Shown piece by piece: positions 34,702 through 46,161 of a stretch of DNA of 64,000 nt. The translations under genes and the position numbers were made by a program. Position 1 is the stretch's first letter. Each line of letters starts with the position of its first letter. The stretch lies in the NCBI GenBank assembly GCA_903878415.1, contig CAIRHO010000038.1, positions 1 through 64,000 on the forward strand. The letters run 5' to 3'. A model generated the notes under the pieces. It worked only from the letters and a program-made list of their open reading frames with translations. It had not been told where the DNA came from and made no database searches. This DNA comes from an uncultured Actinomycetes bacterium. Lineage in GTDB: Bacteria > Actinomycetota > Actinomycetes > Nanopelagicales > Nanopelagicaceae.

Positions 34702-35317
34702 GTTTAACCAGAACAATCCGATGCAACGGCACTTCTCCTAGAACTAATACCACTTGCGAAATCGGTAAAGAGATTACAACTCCCACGCTGCCACCTAAAT
34801 CTTTAGATTTCTGATCAACGGAAACCACTGAAATTTCGCTTGCTACTAAATGAGTCAAGTCACCTCTTCCAGCACTTTGCGAAACTTCATTAGGCAGTGC
34901 ATATATATCAACAATCGAACCACGGGATAAATCCATTGGTAAATCATTTTTCAACACTTCAATTGGGGTTGCTCGGGTATCGATTCCGTATGGCGCATTA
35001 GAGAGTGAATCGGCTGGAATCAACTCATGAGCACCCAGCTTCCGAAGAACAACAGTGCCAATTACATCTGCTTTTACCGATAGATAACGCCGGGAGTTCT
35101 CCGGCAACATAACTCGGATTGCAATCAGATCTGATTGCCCAACCACATCGCCAGGAGCTAGTTCGCCATAACTTCCCCATACAAGAACGGTTCGGTTGGA
35201 TTCTTTATTGATTAGCGCAGCAGCAAGAAAGGAAAGTAAAATCATCGAAATTCCGATGATGGTGCGAGAGTTAGATTTTATTCTTCTAGTTGTTATTAGC
35301 TTCTCTGGTATTTTCAT
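34694..35317 (-). CDS. SAF-domain protein (RcpC/CpaB-like)
   Basis: A 207-residue protein with an N-terminal membrane helix (TIIGISMILLSFLAAALI) and an exposed SAF/RcpC-like domain (APGDVVGQSDLIAIRVMLP; VIGTVVLRKLGAHELIPADSL; LSRGSIVDIYALPN). CpaB/RcpC proteins belong to Flp/Tad pilus assembly. Here it is paired only with the CpaE-like gene, with no TadA ATPase, TadB/C or pilin in the window. It may be a remnant or have a separate envelope role. Confidence 0.75.
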   Translation of the reverse strand: MKIPEKLITTRRIKSNSRTIIGISMILLSFLAAALINKESNRTVLVWGSYGELAPGDVVGQSDLIAIRVMLPENSRRYLSVKADVIGTVVLRKLGAHELIPADSLSNAPYGIDTRATPIEVLKNDLPMDLSRGSIVDIYALPNEVSQSAGRGDLTHLVASEISVVSVDQKSKDLGGSVGVVISLPISQVVLVLGEVPLHRIVLVKHG

Positions 35318-35437
35318 GACCGATAAGTAACCTAAAATCTGGAAATTTCTAAGAATTATCCACAGTCATACTTTCAGATGAGAGCGCCTCCTCCGTTTCT
35401 ATATTAACTCTCGTTATTAATCGGTAAAAATCGCACC

Positions 35438-35965
35438 ATGACAAATATTGAAATCGATGAATTAAAGTTTCACGAAGTAAATCTCGAGCAATCCAACTTT
35501 GATTTTGATAGTGATTTATGGGCCCACCCCATGCTTGCGCTATTTGAACCACCTCCAGAACCAATCGCTTTTCAAAAGAGTCGAAAACTTTATTTAGTGC
35601 CGTCTACTTTTGGAGATGAATATGACCCAGATTTTGCACCTCAACCAAGTTCTTTAGAAGAGCTGCCAGATATCGAACCGTGGTTGAAACGATTCGTTGT
35701 TAATTTGCTTGAAATATGGATCGGGCAAAGAGCACCGCAGCAACTTTCACGTTGGTGCCACCGAGCGATTTACCAAGAATTGGTAAGAAAAATAGGCTCA
35801 ATATCAACGTTGCCGCGCGTTAGAAAAATATACCGAAGTCAACCAATTGAAGGTGTTGAAGAAGTTACGGTAACTCTTAGATTTGGCGATCGAATTAGAT
35901 CATTGGTTCTCAGATTTGAAGGCGTAGATAAACGTTGGTTATGTACTGAACTTTTCCTAATTTAA
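35438..35965 (+). CDS. Rv3235-family (DUF6459-like) protein
   Basis: A 175-residue protein. The C-terminal half matches the actinobacterial Rv3235 family: WLKRFVVNLLEIWIGQRAPQQLSRWC, PRVRKIYRSQPIEGVEEVTVTLRFGDRI and ALRFEGVD-type RWLCTELFL end. The N-terminal half is acidic and low in pattern. The function is unknown. It is convergent with secA, three bases apart, as in related genomes where the family lies near secA. AAAAAT-N6-ATG is a possible leaderless start. Confidence 0.75.
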   Translation: MTNIEIDELKFHEVNLEQSNFDFDSDLWAHPMLALFEPPPEPIAFQKSRKLYLVPSTFGDEYDPDFAPQPSSLEELPDIEPWLKRFVVNLLEIWIGQRAPQQLSRWCHRAIYQELVRKIGSISTLPRVRKIYRSQPIEGVEEVTVTLRFGDRIRSLVLRFEGVDKRWLCTELFLI

Positions 35966-35968
35966 CGC

Positions 35969-38638
35969 TTAGTTAGAGGCGCCGTGGCATCGCTTGTATT
36001 TCTTGCCGGAACCACATGGACATGGTGAGTTTCTAGAAACTCCAGTATCTCTAGTAATTTCGCCAGAATCGCTAGGAGCCGTATATTTCAAATCTTGAGT
36101 TGATTTATTCTCTTGTAAACCTTTTGCGGCAACGCCATCAGATTCAACACTAACTTCTACATTAAAGAGATAACCGACCATCTCTTCTTTAATCGATTCC
36201 ATCATTGCAGCGAAAAGTTCGTAGCCTTCTTTTTGGTATTCAACTAATGGATCGCGTTGTGCCATCGCGCGTAATCCAATTCCTTCTTGTAAATAGTCCA
36301 TTTCGTAGAGGTGTTCTCGCCATTTACGATCTAGTACCGAGAGTAGAACTTTGCGCTCTAACTCGCGCATAACTTCCGGCGTTAAGTTAGTTTCTCGGTT
36401 TGTGTACTGAACTCTAGAATCTTCTGAAACTCTATTTAGTAAGAATTCGTTATCTAGGCCAGCTCTACTACCCACTTCCTTTTCCAAATCTTCAACTGTA
36501 AATGAGATTGGATATATAGACTTCAAGGCACTCCACAAAGTATCAAGATCCCAATCTTCTGGAAAACCTTCTACGGTGGCAGCGTTTACATATGCAGCAA
36601 TAGTGTCGTCGATAAATTCAGAAACTTGCTCACTTATATCTGCACCTTCTAATACTTCACGTCGCTCACCATATATAACTTCACGTTGGCGGTTCATGAC
36701 ATCGTCGTATTTCAAAACATTTTTACGCATTTCGAAGTTCTGAGATTCCACTTGAGTCTGCGCTGAACGAATGGCATTAGAGACCATCTTCGACTCAATC
36801 GGTTGGTCTTCTGGGATTCCAGCAGCAGTTAAGAAACGTTCCACCATCGCTGAATTAAATCGACGCATTAATTCATCTTGCAGCGAAAGGTAGAAACGAG
36901 ATTCGCCTGGATCACCTTGGCGCCCAGAACGACCACGTAATTGATTATCAATACGACGAGATTCATGGCGCTCGGTACCTAAAACATAAAGTCCACCTAG
37001 CGCAACTACCTCTTCATGCTCTTTGGCAACAGCTGCTTTCTGTTTAGCTATTTCAGCCGGCCATAAGTTCTCATATTGTTCCGCGTTATCGACTGGAGAA
37101 ATTCCTTGACGTTGTAATTCGAAATCTGCCATAAATTCTGGGTTACCACCAAGCATGATGTCGGTACCACGACCAGCCATATTTGTTGCGACTGTTACTG
37201 CACCTAGCGTTCCAGCTCGAGCAATTACAGCTGCTTCACGCTCATGTTGTTTCGCATTTAAAACTTCGTGTGGGATTCCTTTCTTTCGAAGAGTTTGCGA
37301 AAGTAATTCTGATTTTTCCACACTGACTGTACCAACTAAGACTGGTTGTCCTTTGCGATGACGTCCTACAATATCTCCTGCTACTGCTTCAAATTTTGCA
37401 GCTTCCGTTTTATAAACTAAGTCTGCTTGATCAAGACGTTGCATATCCTGGTTTGTTGGGATTGGAATTACACCAAGCTTGTAAATCTGCATGAACTCCG
37501 AAGCTTCAGTCATTGCAGTTCCAGTCATGCCCGAGATCTTCTCGTAAAGTCGGAAATAGTTCTGGAGTGTAATTGTGGCAAGTGTCTGGTTTTCATCCTT
37601 AATTTCCACTTTTTCTTTCGCTTCTAGCGCTTGGTGCAAACCTTCGCTATATCTGCGGCCAGAGAGCATGCGCCCAGTGTGTTCATCAACAATAAGTAAT
37701 TCGCCATTCATTACAACATAATCTTTATCTCTTTTAAAGAGTTCCTTTGCCCTGATTGCGTTATTCAAGTAACCGATCATTGGGGTATTTACAGATTCAT
37801 AAAGATTTTCAATGCGTAAGAATTCTTCAATCTTTGTAACGCCTTCGTCCAAAACTCCCACAGTGCGTTTCTTTTCATCAACTTCGTAGTGAGTATCTCG
37901 GGAAAGCCTGGCAACTATATTGGCAAATTCAACATACCATTTTGTGGCTTTATCGGCTGGTCCAGAAATGATTAACGGTGTGCGAGCCTCGTCAATTAAA
38001 ATTGAGTCAACTTCATCAACAATCGCATAATTATGTTTGCGTTGAACGCAATCTTCCAAAGTCCAAGCCATGTTGTCACGTAGATAATCAAAACCAAATT
38101 CATTGTTAGTGCCATAAGTAATATCTGCGGCATATTGTTCGCGACGCTCTGTAGGTGACATGGATGCAAGAATTACGCCAACCTTTAGTCCAAGAAAACG
38201 ATGGATACGGCCCATCCATTCGCTATCGCGCTCAGCCAAGTAATCATTAGTAGTAACAACATGCACGCCTTTTCCAGGTAGCGCATTTAAATATGCAGGA
38301 AGCGTTGCTACTAAAGTTTTACCTTCACCCGTACGCATTTCGGCAATATTGCCGCTATGCATAGCGGCACCGCCCATCATCTGAACATCGTAATGGCGCT
38401 GTCCCAGAGTTCGCTTTGCAGCTTCTCGAACAACTGCAAATGCCTCCGGCAATAAATCGTCGAGAGTTTCACCTTCGATAAGTCGTTTACGAAACTCATC
38501 GGTCTTGGCACGCAATTGATCATCAGTCAGAGCGAGAATTTGAGATTCTTCGGAGTTAACTTCGACTGCGATTTTTTGAAGTCGCTTTAGGGTGCGCCCT
38601 TCACCTGCGCGGAGAATTCTGTCGAAGATCGCAACCAT
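35969..38638 (-). CDS. secA: Preprotein translocase ATPase SecA
   Basis: An 889-residue motor of the Sec export pathway. It contains Walker A (MRTGEGKT), the [18 protein letters not shown]-type motif, [18 protein letters not shown], and the C-terminal zinc SEC-C motif [14 protein letters not shown]. The reading frame extends to 38689, but ATG 38638 ([14 protein letters not shown]) is the conserved SecA start. It has TACCAT six bases upstream and an AGG close by. In most actinobacteria an hpf gene separates secA and comF; here comF ends 4 bases from the SecA start. Confidence 0.97.
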   Translation of the reverse strand: MVAIFDRILRAGEGRTLKRLQKIAVEVNSEESQILALTDDQLRAKTDEFRKRLIEGETLDDLLPEAFAVVREAAKRTLGQRHYDVQMMGGAAMHSGNIAEMRTGEGKTLVATLPAYLNALPGKGVHVVTTNDYLAERDSEWMGRIHRFLGLKVGVILASMSPTERREQYAADITYGTNNEFGFDYLRDNMAWTLEDCVQRKHNYAIVDEVDSILIDEARTPLIISGPADKATKWYVEFANIVARLSRDTHYEVDEKKRTVGVLDEGVTKIEEFLRIENLYESVNTPMIGYLNNAIRAKELFKRDKDYVVMNGELLIVDEHTGRMLSGRRYSEGLHQALEAKEKVEIKDENQTLATITLQNYFRLYEKISGMTGTAMTEASEFMQIYKLGVIPIPTNQDMQRLDQADLVYKTEAAKFEAVAGDIVGRHRKGQPVLVGTVSVEKSELLSQTLRKKGIPHEVLNAKQHEREAAVIARAGTLGAVTVATNMAGRGTDIMLGGNPEFMADFELQRQGISPVDNAEQYENLWPAEIAKQKAAVAKEHEEVVALGGLYVLGTERHESRRIDNQLRGRSGRQGDPGESRFYLSLQDELMRRFNSAMVERFLTAAGIPEDQPIESKMVSNAIRSAQTQVESQNFEMRKNVLKYDDVMNRQREVIYGERREVLEGADISEQVSEFIDDTIAAYVNAATVEGFPEDWDLDTLWSALKSIYPISFTVEDLEKEVGSRAGLDNEFLLNRVSEDSRVQYTNRETNLTPEVMRELERKVLLSVLDRKWREHLYEMDYLQEGIGLRAMAQRDPLVEYQKEGYELFAAMMESIKEEMVGYLFNVEVSVESDGVAAKGLQENKSTQDLKYTAPSDSGEITRDTGVSRNSPCPCGSGKKYKRCHGASN

Positions 38639-38642
38639 TGGC

Positions 38643-39338
38643 CTATGGTATTCGCATTTGGTGCTGCGACGCACACGCAGCAATCGCACCCATAACTGTG
38701 ATTTTGCTGGCTTCTAAGGCAGAAATTGCTGATTTCAGGGTGGCACCGCTAGTTATCACATCATCCATTAATAAAACTGAGATTCTAGAACCGATATTCA
38801 TATCGATTATTCTGGGGTTCACATAGATGGCGCTATCCATATTTCGCTCTCGCTCTTTAGCACTCAACCCAGATTGATCCTTAACTTTTCGATTTTGCAT
38901 TAGAAATGGAAGTTTTGGAAGAGTTAAAGTTTTCTTTATAGCTAGATTGCGATTAGCCAAAAAAACTTTGGAAAGAGTAAAGAGATAGTCACCACCCCGG
39001 CTTCGATTTGCGGCCTTCGAAGATGGAATGGAAACTAAGAAAGTATTAATTGGTAATTCTTTTAATTGGCCGAATTTAACTAGCGCCGAATCTAAACCTA
39101 AGAGAATGCAATTCTTGGCAGCTTTGGCATTATCTTCTTTTGCAGATAATACAATTTTAGCAACACGTTCATCGTAAGGAATTCCAGCTGAGGTTACATA
39201 GTTGGAAATGCGAAAAATTTTGGCGGAGTGCAGCCACATTAATTTGCAAGAATCGCAAATTTCAAAATTTGGTTTATTACACATTATGCAACTGAGTGGA
39301 TAAACCAGCGTTCGTATTGCCGCGAGGAGCTCTTTCAT
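38643..39338 (-). CDS. comF: ComF-family phosphoribosyltransferase-like protein
   Basis: A 231-residue protein. An N-terminal Cys cluster ([15 protein letters not shown]) resembles the ComF zinc finger, and the C-terminal PRPP motif [18 protein letters not shown] is complete. [19 protein letters not shown] matches the ComF RGFN-type region. ComF proteins help DNA uptake in competent species; in actinobacteria the role is unclear. It precedes secA as in Mycobacterium Rv3242c. Confidence 0.9.
   Translation of the reverse strand: MKELLAAIRTLVYPLSCIMCNKPNFEICDSCKLMWLHSAKIFRISNYVTSAGIPYDERVAKIVLSAKEDNAKAAKNCILLGLDSALVKFGQLKELPINTFLVSIPSSKAANRSRGGDYLFTLSKVFLANRNLAIKKTLTLPKLPFLMQNRKVKDQSGLSAKERERNMDSAIYVNPRIIDMNIGSRISVLLMDDVITSGATLKSAISALEASKITVMGAIAACASQHQMRIP
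38645..38650 (-). promoter_or_regulatory. Candidate -10 (TACCAT) of leaderless secA
   Basis: TACCAT lies in the last codons of comF and is followed by AGGCCA and ATG. The AGG is too close for an ordinary ribosome site, so a leaderless start from within comF is likely. Confidence 0.5.
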
Positions 39339-39418
39339 CCTACTACTATCTCAAAATTTGAATTAGAGAAAAGTGCTATCTCTAGCTTTGGTTAACTAAA
39401 TTCCGCTGTGGATTAAAG

Positions 39419-40963
39419 CTAGCCAATCAAAATTTCGATTGGCTCTACTGTAATTTTTCCGCCACTTCTTCGCGGCAGTGTAAGAATAAATTGAGCTCCT
39501 TCATTTAACTTTCCCCAGGCTTTAAGAGTTCCCTTGTGTAAGTGGGCATCTTCTTGGGCTATTGATAGTCCAAGTCCGGTGCCTCCTCTAGTTCTGGTGC
39601 GAGCTGGATCAGCACGCCAGAATCTTTCAAACACCCGACTAATCAGATTGGGATCAATGCCAACTCCGTAATCTCGGATGCTTACCGAAAGCGCAGAATC
39701 ATTTGATTTTATAGTTACATCTACTGGTTTTTCTTCAGCATGATCTATCGCATTTGTGAGTAAGTTTCGTAATATCCTCTCAATTCTTCGAGCATCCACT
39801 TCAACAAAAGAGTTCGCGGAATCCTGTTGTAAGTTAACTACCACCATTTTCTCCTTAGAAATCAAGGAAAGATCTGCGATGCATCGAGACACCATTTCAT
39901 TCAAATCAATTTCACTAATCTCCATGGCAGCTTCGGTTGCATCAAATCTACTTACTTCTAAGAGATCTGCTAACAGGAGTTCAAATCGATCAATTTGCGA
40001 TTGCAATAACTCTGCACTTCGAGAAATATTTGGTTCGAATTTATCTCTATATGCATAAATCAAATCAGATGCCATTCTGATTGTAGTTAGTGGGGTTCTA
40101 AGTTCGTGCGAAACATCTGATACAAATCGCTGCTGCACTTGCGAAAGATTCTCCAACCTTTTAATCTGTTGCTCTAAGGAGAACGCCATAGCATTAAAGG
40201 AATTGCCTAGCCGTGAAATTTCATCGCTGCCAGCTACTGACATTCTCTTTGCAAAATCTCCCGCAGTGAATTGTTCTGCGATTCTTGCGGCGGCTTGGAC
40301 TGGAGAAATTACCTGCCTAATAACTAACCAAGTAATTCCAATAATTAGAAATAGTAGAATAAAACCAGCTAAGAACAGATAGCGTTTTATTAAATCAATA
40401 GTATGAGCTTGGCTTTCAAAACTAAATAGAAAGTAGATGTCGTAAGGTCCAACTCGAGGAATACTGATTTTATCGCCAACCACAATTCCTGGAACTTTGT
40501 TACCATTTACATACTGAATTGTTGATCGAGCCCAAAGCGGTTCACTACTATTCAATAGCCGCTCTCTGAGGTCGTTCGGAATGGAGTCGTAGGAAACTCG
40601 ATTAGAAACGGTATCTATCGCTACTGCTGGGTCTAAATTCTTAGCGGATCTAATTAAGATAACTTCCCGGCCAGAGTCAGTAGCCCGAATTGATTTCTTT
40701 GCATTAACAACTTCTTGCGCGATCTTCTTAAGTGATTCATCTGTGGTGCCACCGCTAGAGAACCTGAATTGAGCCGAAAAAACTGCAAGTGTTGATTCGG
40801 AGAGAGATGATTTAATTTTTTCATTTACTACACCTGTCGAGATTCGATTAAATAACGCAGAACCAACAACCCATAAAACAATTGTCGTTAAGACTAAAGT
40901 CGTGCTTAGAACTCGAAGCGTAAGTGAAGTGCGAAATCCTTTAAATGTTAGAAATCGCCGCAC
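39419..40963 (-). CDS. mtrB: Sensor histidine kinase MtrB
   Basis: A 514-residue membrane kinase. TM1 is at about 15-37 and TM2 at about 194-217, bounding an extracytoplasmic sensor of about 155 residues. HAMP follows at about 218-270. The phosphorylated His is H286 in VSDVSHELRTPL, and the ATP domain has LRNLLTNAIDHAE and GVGIDPNLISRVFERFWR. It is read from GTG 40963 with GAGG upstream, 2 bases after mtrA. The lipoprotein LpqB, normally encoded next, is absent. The system controls cell-envelope and division genes. Confidence 0.95.
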   Translation of the reverse strand: MRRFLTFKGFRTSLTLRVLSTTLVLTTIVLWVVGSALFNRISTGVVNEKIKSSLSESTLAVFSAQFRFSSGGTTDESLKKIAQEVVNAKKSIRATDSGREVILIRSAKNLDPAVAIDTVSNRVSYDSIPNDLRERLLNSSEPLWARSTIQYVNGNKVPGIVVGDKISIPRVGPYDIYFLFSFESQAHTIDLIKRYLFLAGFILLFLIIGITWLVIRQVISPVQAAARIAEQFTAGDFAKRMSVAGSDEISRLGNSFNAMAFSLEQQIKRLENLSQVQQRFVSDVSHELRTPLTTIRMASDLIYAYRDKFEPNISRSAELLQSQIDRFELLLADLLEVSRFDATEAAMEISEIDLNEMVSRCIADLSLISKEKMVVVNLQQDSANSFVEVDARRIERILRNLLTNAIDHAEEKPVDVTIKSNDSALSVSIRDYGVGIDPNLISRVFERFWRADPARTRTRGGTGLGLSIAQEDAHLHKGTLKAWGKLNEGAQFILTLPRRSGGKITVEPIEILIG

Positions 40964-40965
40964 GA

Positions 40966-41658
40966 TTAATGGCCTCGGGTTCCAGAAACTCCCGCTTTGT
41001 AACCAATGCCACGTACTGTTGTGATAATTGTTGGGTTCTCAGGGTCATGTTCAATCTTGGCTCGCAACCTTTGCACGTGAACATTTACCAGTCGAGTATC
41101 GGTTGAATGTCGATATCCCCATACTTCGCTTAATAACGCTTCTCTTGTAAATACTCGACCAGGCTCTTTAGCTAGTGCCACGAGTAAATCAAATTCAAGC
41201 CTTGTAAGTGCAATCTCATTTCCACCGCGAGTGATCGTATGATCAAGTACATCAATAGCAATATCAGACAGTGTTAAATTGCTAGCTAACTCTCCCGATG
41301 TTCTACGTAATCTTGTGCGAATTCTCGCTACAAGTTCCGATGGTTTAAATGGTTTTACCATGTAATCGTCAGCGCCAGCTTCTAAGCCAAGAACTACATC
41401 GTGAGTATCACCTTTTGCGGTGAGCATCACAATCGGAACTCTTTGCGAGAAAGCTCTAATTTGACGACAGACTTCGATGCCATCAAGACCAGGCAACATG
41501 ACATCAAGCAAAACTAAATCCGGCGGATTATTTCGGAAAACATCCATGACTTCGTCGCCACGACTGACTAAGTCAACTTCAATTCCTGCGCCGTTTAAAA
41601 CAATTCCCAACATTTCGGCAAGGTCTTGATCATCATCAACGACCAATACCGATGTCAT
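40966..41658 (-). CDS. mtrA: Response regulator MtrA
   Basis: A 230-residue OmpR-type regulator. The receiver domain has DDD at 8-10, phospho-acceptor D52 in LVLLDVMLPGLDG, T-A at VPIVMLTAKGD and Lys in DDYMVKPFKPSEL. The C-terminal winged helix ends with LVNVHVQRLRAKIEHDP and VRGIGYKAG. MtrA is the conserved actinobacterial envelope/cell-cycle regulator. Its ATG directly abuts the sahH stop (TAAATG), so it depends at least in part on sahH transcription. Confidence 0.96.
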   Translation of the reverse strand: MTSVLVVDDDQDLAEMLGIVLNGAGIEVDLVSRGDEVMDVFRNNPPDLVLLDVMLPGLDGIEVCRQIRAFSQRVPIVMLTAKGDTHDVVLGLEAGADDYMVKPFKPSELVARIRTRLRRTSGELASNLTLSDIAIDVLDHTITRGGNEIALTRLEFDLLVALAKEPGRVFTREALLSEVWGYRHSTDTRLVNVHVQRLRAKIEHDPENPTIITTVRGIGYKAGVSGTRGH

Positions 41659-42942
<1,284 letters not shown>

Positions 42943-42993
42943 TTAAAAAATCTCCTTATTAGATGTATTACTAGACCGGCAAGACGCCGTACT

Positions 42994-44385
42994 TTACCGC
43001 GACTTGATGAGCTTAAGCACCTCGTCTCGAATCTGGACCATGTCGCGTTCGGTATTGCCCTCGGCATTAAGCCTCAACAAGGGTTCGGTATTAGATGCTC
43101 GGACGTTGAACCACCATTTATCACTGGTAACGGTTAAGCCATCCAAATGATCGAATTCCAGGTTTAATGATTTCGCCTCGCTTAAGTCGCGATAATGGCT
43201 CTGAATAAATACAACAGCGGCAGATTGGTCTTTTACTACCGAATTAATCTCACCACTCGATTCATATCTTTGATAAGGCTTTAGTAATTTTGATAACGGC
43301 TCGGAACTTTCTTGAAGTGCTGCGATTGCATGAAGTGCTGCGAGCATTCCAGAATCAGCCCGCCAGAACTCTTTAAAATAAAAATGGCCGGAGTGTTCGC
43401 CACCAAATATTGCTCCGGATTCCTCCATCATTTTCTTTATGTAGGAATGACCGACTCGACTGCGTATTGGTATGCCACCATTTTCCAAGACAACTTCTGG
43501 AACCGCTTTGGAAGAAATTAAATTATAAATGATTGAAGAACCCGGTCGCTTTTTTAATTCTCGGTCAGCAATTAACGCCGTGAGCGCAGATGGGGCGACT
43601 AAAGAACCAGTCTCATCTACGAGAAAACAGCGATCAGCGTCACCATCAAAAGCCAGACCAATATCAGCATGCTTTCGCTTAACAAGTTTCTGTAAATCGA
43701 CTAAATTTTCAGGAGCAATTGGATTAGCTTCGTGATTTGGAAAAGATCCATCTAATTCGAAATAAATTGGGGAAACTTCAGCGTTTATTCTCGACATTAC
43801 CGCTGGCGCAGTGTGTCCAGCCATTCCATTTCCAGCATCGATTGCGATTTTTAAATTTCGCCCACTATCGAAATTATGGCCGAATAAAGAAAATAGATAT
43901 TCGACATATTCGTGCAACATATCTCGCGAAGTTTCGGTTCCAACTGGGCGGTTAGAAATCGGCATGCCGTTTGCAATTGTGTTTCGTATCCAGCCCAATC
44001 CAGATTCTTTACCTATTGGTCGTGCTCCACTTTTACATAATTTTATTCCGTTATATGCAGCGGGATTATGGCTTGCCGTAAACATCGCTCCTGGAAAATT
44101 TAGAAAGCCAGCCGCAAAGTACAGCTGATCAGTTGATGCTAAACCAATTCTGATTACATCCATTCCCTGGGATGTGACGCCATCAGAAAATGCATCAGCA
44201 AGTTGAGTAGAAGATGGCCGCATATCTTCTCCGATAAGAACAGTTGCGGGTTCGCGTTCTAACTCTAGAAATCTTGCAAAAGCTGAACCTGCTGCAAAAG
44301 TAAAATCAGTTGTTATTTCATTTTCGACTAAGCCACGAATATCATAAGCTTTAATAATTTTGTCGAGTAGTTCAGTGTTCATCAT
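42994..44385 (-). CDS. manB: Phosphomannomutase / phosphoglucomutase
   Basis: A 463-residue alpha-D-phosphohexomutase. The catalytic Ser is S105 in FTASHNPAAYNGIK; the metal loop is AFDGDADRCFLVD, the sugar loop is IFGGEHSGHFYF and the phosphate loop is VRASNTEPLLRLNAEG. It interconverts mannose-6-P and mannose-1-P (and likely glucose phosphates) for cell-wall glycans. It overlaps the DUF3499 gene by four bases. It sits in the same order as Mycobacterium Rv3257c. Confidence 0.95.
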   Translation of the reverse strand: MMNTELLDKIIKAYDIRGLVENEITTDFTFAAGSAFARFLELEREPATVLIGEDMRPSSTQLADAFSDGVTSQGMDVIRIGLASTDQLYFAAGFLNFPGAMFTASHNPAAYNGIKLCKSGARPIGKESGLGWIRNTIANGMPISNRPVGTETSRDMLHEYVEYLFSLFGHNFDSGRNLKIAIDAGNGMAGHTAPAVMSRINAEVSPIYFELDGSFPNHEANPIAPENLVDLQKLVKRKHADIGLAFDGDADRCFLVDETGSLVAPSALTALIADRELKKRPGSSIIYNLISSKAVPEVVLENGGIPIRSRVGHSYIKKMMEESGAIFGGEHSGHFYFKEFWRADSGMLAALHAIAALQESSEPLSKLLKPYQRYESSGEINSVVKDQSAAVVFIQSHYRDLSEAKSLNLEFDHLDGLTVTSDKWWFNVRASNTEPLLRLNAEGNTERDMVQIRDEVLKLIKSR

Positions 44386-44774
44386 GAAGGCAGAACGCGT
44401 AAGTGCCCTCGTCGACCAACTTCTTGTTGCGGCACTTGCTTTGCCACTTTCTCTTCTTTAGTGGTTTCACTCTTGCCGACATTTCGAATTGCATCAGCAA
44501 TCGCCATCAAATCATCATCGCTCGGTCCGACGTTATTTGTATCTGGCGAATGTTGAAGCACTGTCCAACCCATTGGGACTGTCATTTTTTCACTATGCGA
44601 ATTACATAAGTCATAAGCATGTGGTTCTGCATATGTCGCAAGCGGCCCAAGTACGGCAGTTGAATCTGCATAAATATAAGTGAGTGTCTTAATTGCGATT
44701 TTGCGGCACCCTGACCTGGAACAGGTCCGACTCAAACCACGCGAACGCGCAGTTGTTGCATCGCTATTACTCAT
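44382..44774 (-). CDS. DUF3499-family protein
   Basis: A 130-residue actinobacterial protein with the family core TCSRSGCRKIAIKTLTYIYAD ... STAVLGPLATYAEPHAYDLC, including paired Cys and His residues that look metal-binding (CSRSGC ... HAYDLCNSH). The C-terminal half is variable and ends in a basic RRGHLRVLP. Function unknown. It is first in an operon with manB and appears leaderless (TAATCT-N6-ATG). Confidence 0.9.
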   Translation of the reverse strand: MSNSDATTARSRGLSRTCSRSGCRKIAIKTLTYIYADSTAVLGPLATYAEPHAYDLCNSHSEKMTVPMGWTVLQHSPDTNNVGPSDDDLMAIADAIRNVGKSETTKEEKVAKQVPQQEVGRRGHLRVLPS

Positions 44775-44780
44775 GCCAAA

Positions 44781-44786
44781 AGATTA
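44781..44786 (-). promoter_or_regulatory. Candidate -10 (TAATCT) of leaderless DUF3499 gene
   Basis: Reading leftward, TAATCT is followed by TTTGGC and ATG, without a ribosome site. It would drive DUF3499-manB. Confidence 0.55.
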
Positions 44787-44847
44787 GTAGGTCGGCTCGC
44801 TAAAAGCTGGGATTTACTCGCATAGGAACTCTTGCTAAAGTAAATTT

Positions 44848-46161
44848 TTAGGAAATTACCGAAATGTTCGAAATTGGAAGACTTGAACTTTCTAAAATAG
44901 ATCCAGTTTTTAAGGGTAAGAATGCAATTCCGGCAGTTGAACCCCAAACAAAGCCAGCACCTTCAAGCGGTACTGAGGTTCTCAATGAAGTAACTTCAAT
45001 TAAGCGAGTATTTGCCGGCACTTTCCAGTTAATAAGGTCACTGGCGTGAATAGTTTTGATAAATGACTTATTCCTAAAATCGGTCCATTTAATGTTCACA
45101 TCTATTGATGATCCAGCCAAAGCAAGGGTTGGTTCTAGCCCATCAATATTTATTGAAGCTTTAATTAGATTTCCGCTGGGGGTACTCCAAGTGAAATCTC
45201 TGGAAGATTTACTTTCGATGTAGGTATAAACACTAGCAACTATTGGTTGGTCGCTAGTTATTTTTACGCCAATAGGGGTCTTGCCTAAATCTATATTTAA
45301 TGGGATTTCTTTCACTACCCCTGCTTTTAAAATAATAGAATCGAAACCAACTGGAGTAAATACGCCATTGCTTCCCAAGACTTGCAGGTTTACATTTGCA
45401 TTTGAGTCAAATGGCGCAAGAAAACGAACCGAGTGTGTAATTTTTCCATTCTTGCCAGCGTTTGTAAGTATTCCTGCAATGGAAATATTGATTTTGGGTG
45501 CAGATTGAGAATTTACAAAATCCCCACCGTAAAACTTCAATCCTTTTTTACGTTCATCAAAAAGATAACTTGTGACTCGACCTGATCTAGTTTCTAAATG
45601 TAAGACTGTGCTATTTGATCCAGGTGCAAAAGAATCTAATCGGATATTAACTTGTAAGTTCTGTTTGATAGTAATAGCGCGTTTTACTACACCTAAGTTT
45701 TCACTAAATGCAGAAATATCAACAATGGCTTCACTTAATCCGCTATTTACAATAGAGAGAACTGATTGGCTAGTTAATCCGCCAGAGCCTCCAACAAACC
45801 AGGAATCTGCAATCCCCGCAGTGCATATTGCTGCACCTGTCCAAGTACTGCCTTTGCTTTGAATCACTGCTGTAGTTGATGGATTCCCAGTAATCAATAT
45901 CGGCTTAGAACCTATAACTGGCGAATTACTGCCTGGTTTCCGGAATTTAAGTGCTGCTTTACCTGGTGCAATATCTCTAATTCTTAAATTCTTATTGGGC
46001 AATAGTGCGACCGCGTTTCCTGAATTAGCAGTGGTTGGGCATACTGTTGCCGGAAAACTTTGGGTAAATTCAATTTGTTGGTTCTCTTGCGGTAAATATG
46101 TTGCTGTAAGGAAACCAATAACAATAATTGCTAGATATGGTACAAATCCAAATTTCTTCAT
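44848..46161 (-). CDS. DUF5719-family membrane-anchored secreted protein
   Basis: A 437-residue protein with an N-terminal membrane helix (FGFVPYLAIIVIGFLTATYL) and an extracellular body of beta-rich repeats (SQSVLSIVNSGLSEAIVDISAF; SKSSRDFTWSTPSG; FVWGSTAGIAFLPL), with one disulphide pair likely (C37 of FPATVCPT and C112 of AAICTAG). This matches the DUF5719 family that follows the large glycosyltransferase gene in actinobacteria. It overlaps that gene by four bases (ATGA). Likely acts with it in envelope glycan assembly (inference). Confidence 0.8.
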   Translation of the reverse strand: MKKFGFVPYLAIIVIGFLTATYLPQENQQIEFTQSFPATVCPTTANSGNAVALLPNKNLRIRDIAPGKAALKFRKPGSNSPVIGSKPILITGNPSTTAVIQSKGSTWTGAAICTAGIADSWFVGGSGGLTSQSVLSIVNSGLSEAIVDISAFSENLGVVKRAITIKQNLQVNIRLDSFAPGSNSTVLHLETRSGRVTSYLFDERKKGLKFYGGDFVNSQSAPKINISIAGILTNAGKNGKITHSVRFLAPFDSNANVNLQVLGSNGVFTPVGFDSIILKAGVVKEIPLNIDLGKTPIGVKITSDQPIVASVYTYIESKSSRDFTWSTPSGNLIKASINIDGLEPTLALAGSSIDVNIKWTDFRNKSFIKTIHASDLINWKVPANTRLIEVTSLRTSVPLEGAGFVWGSTAGIAFLPLKTGSILESSSLPISNISVIS

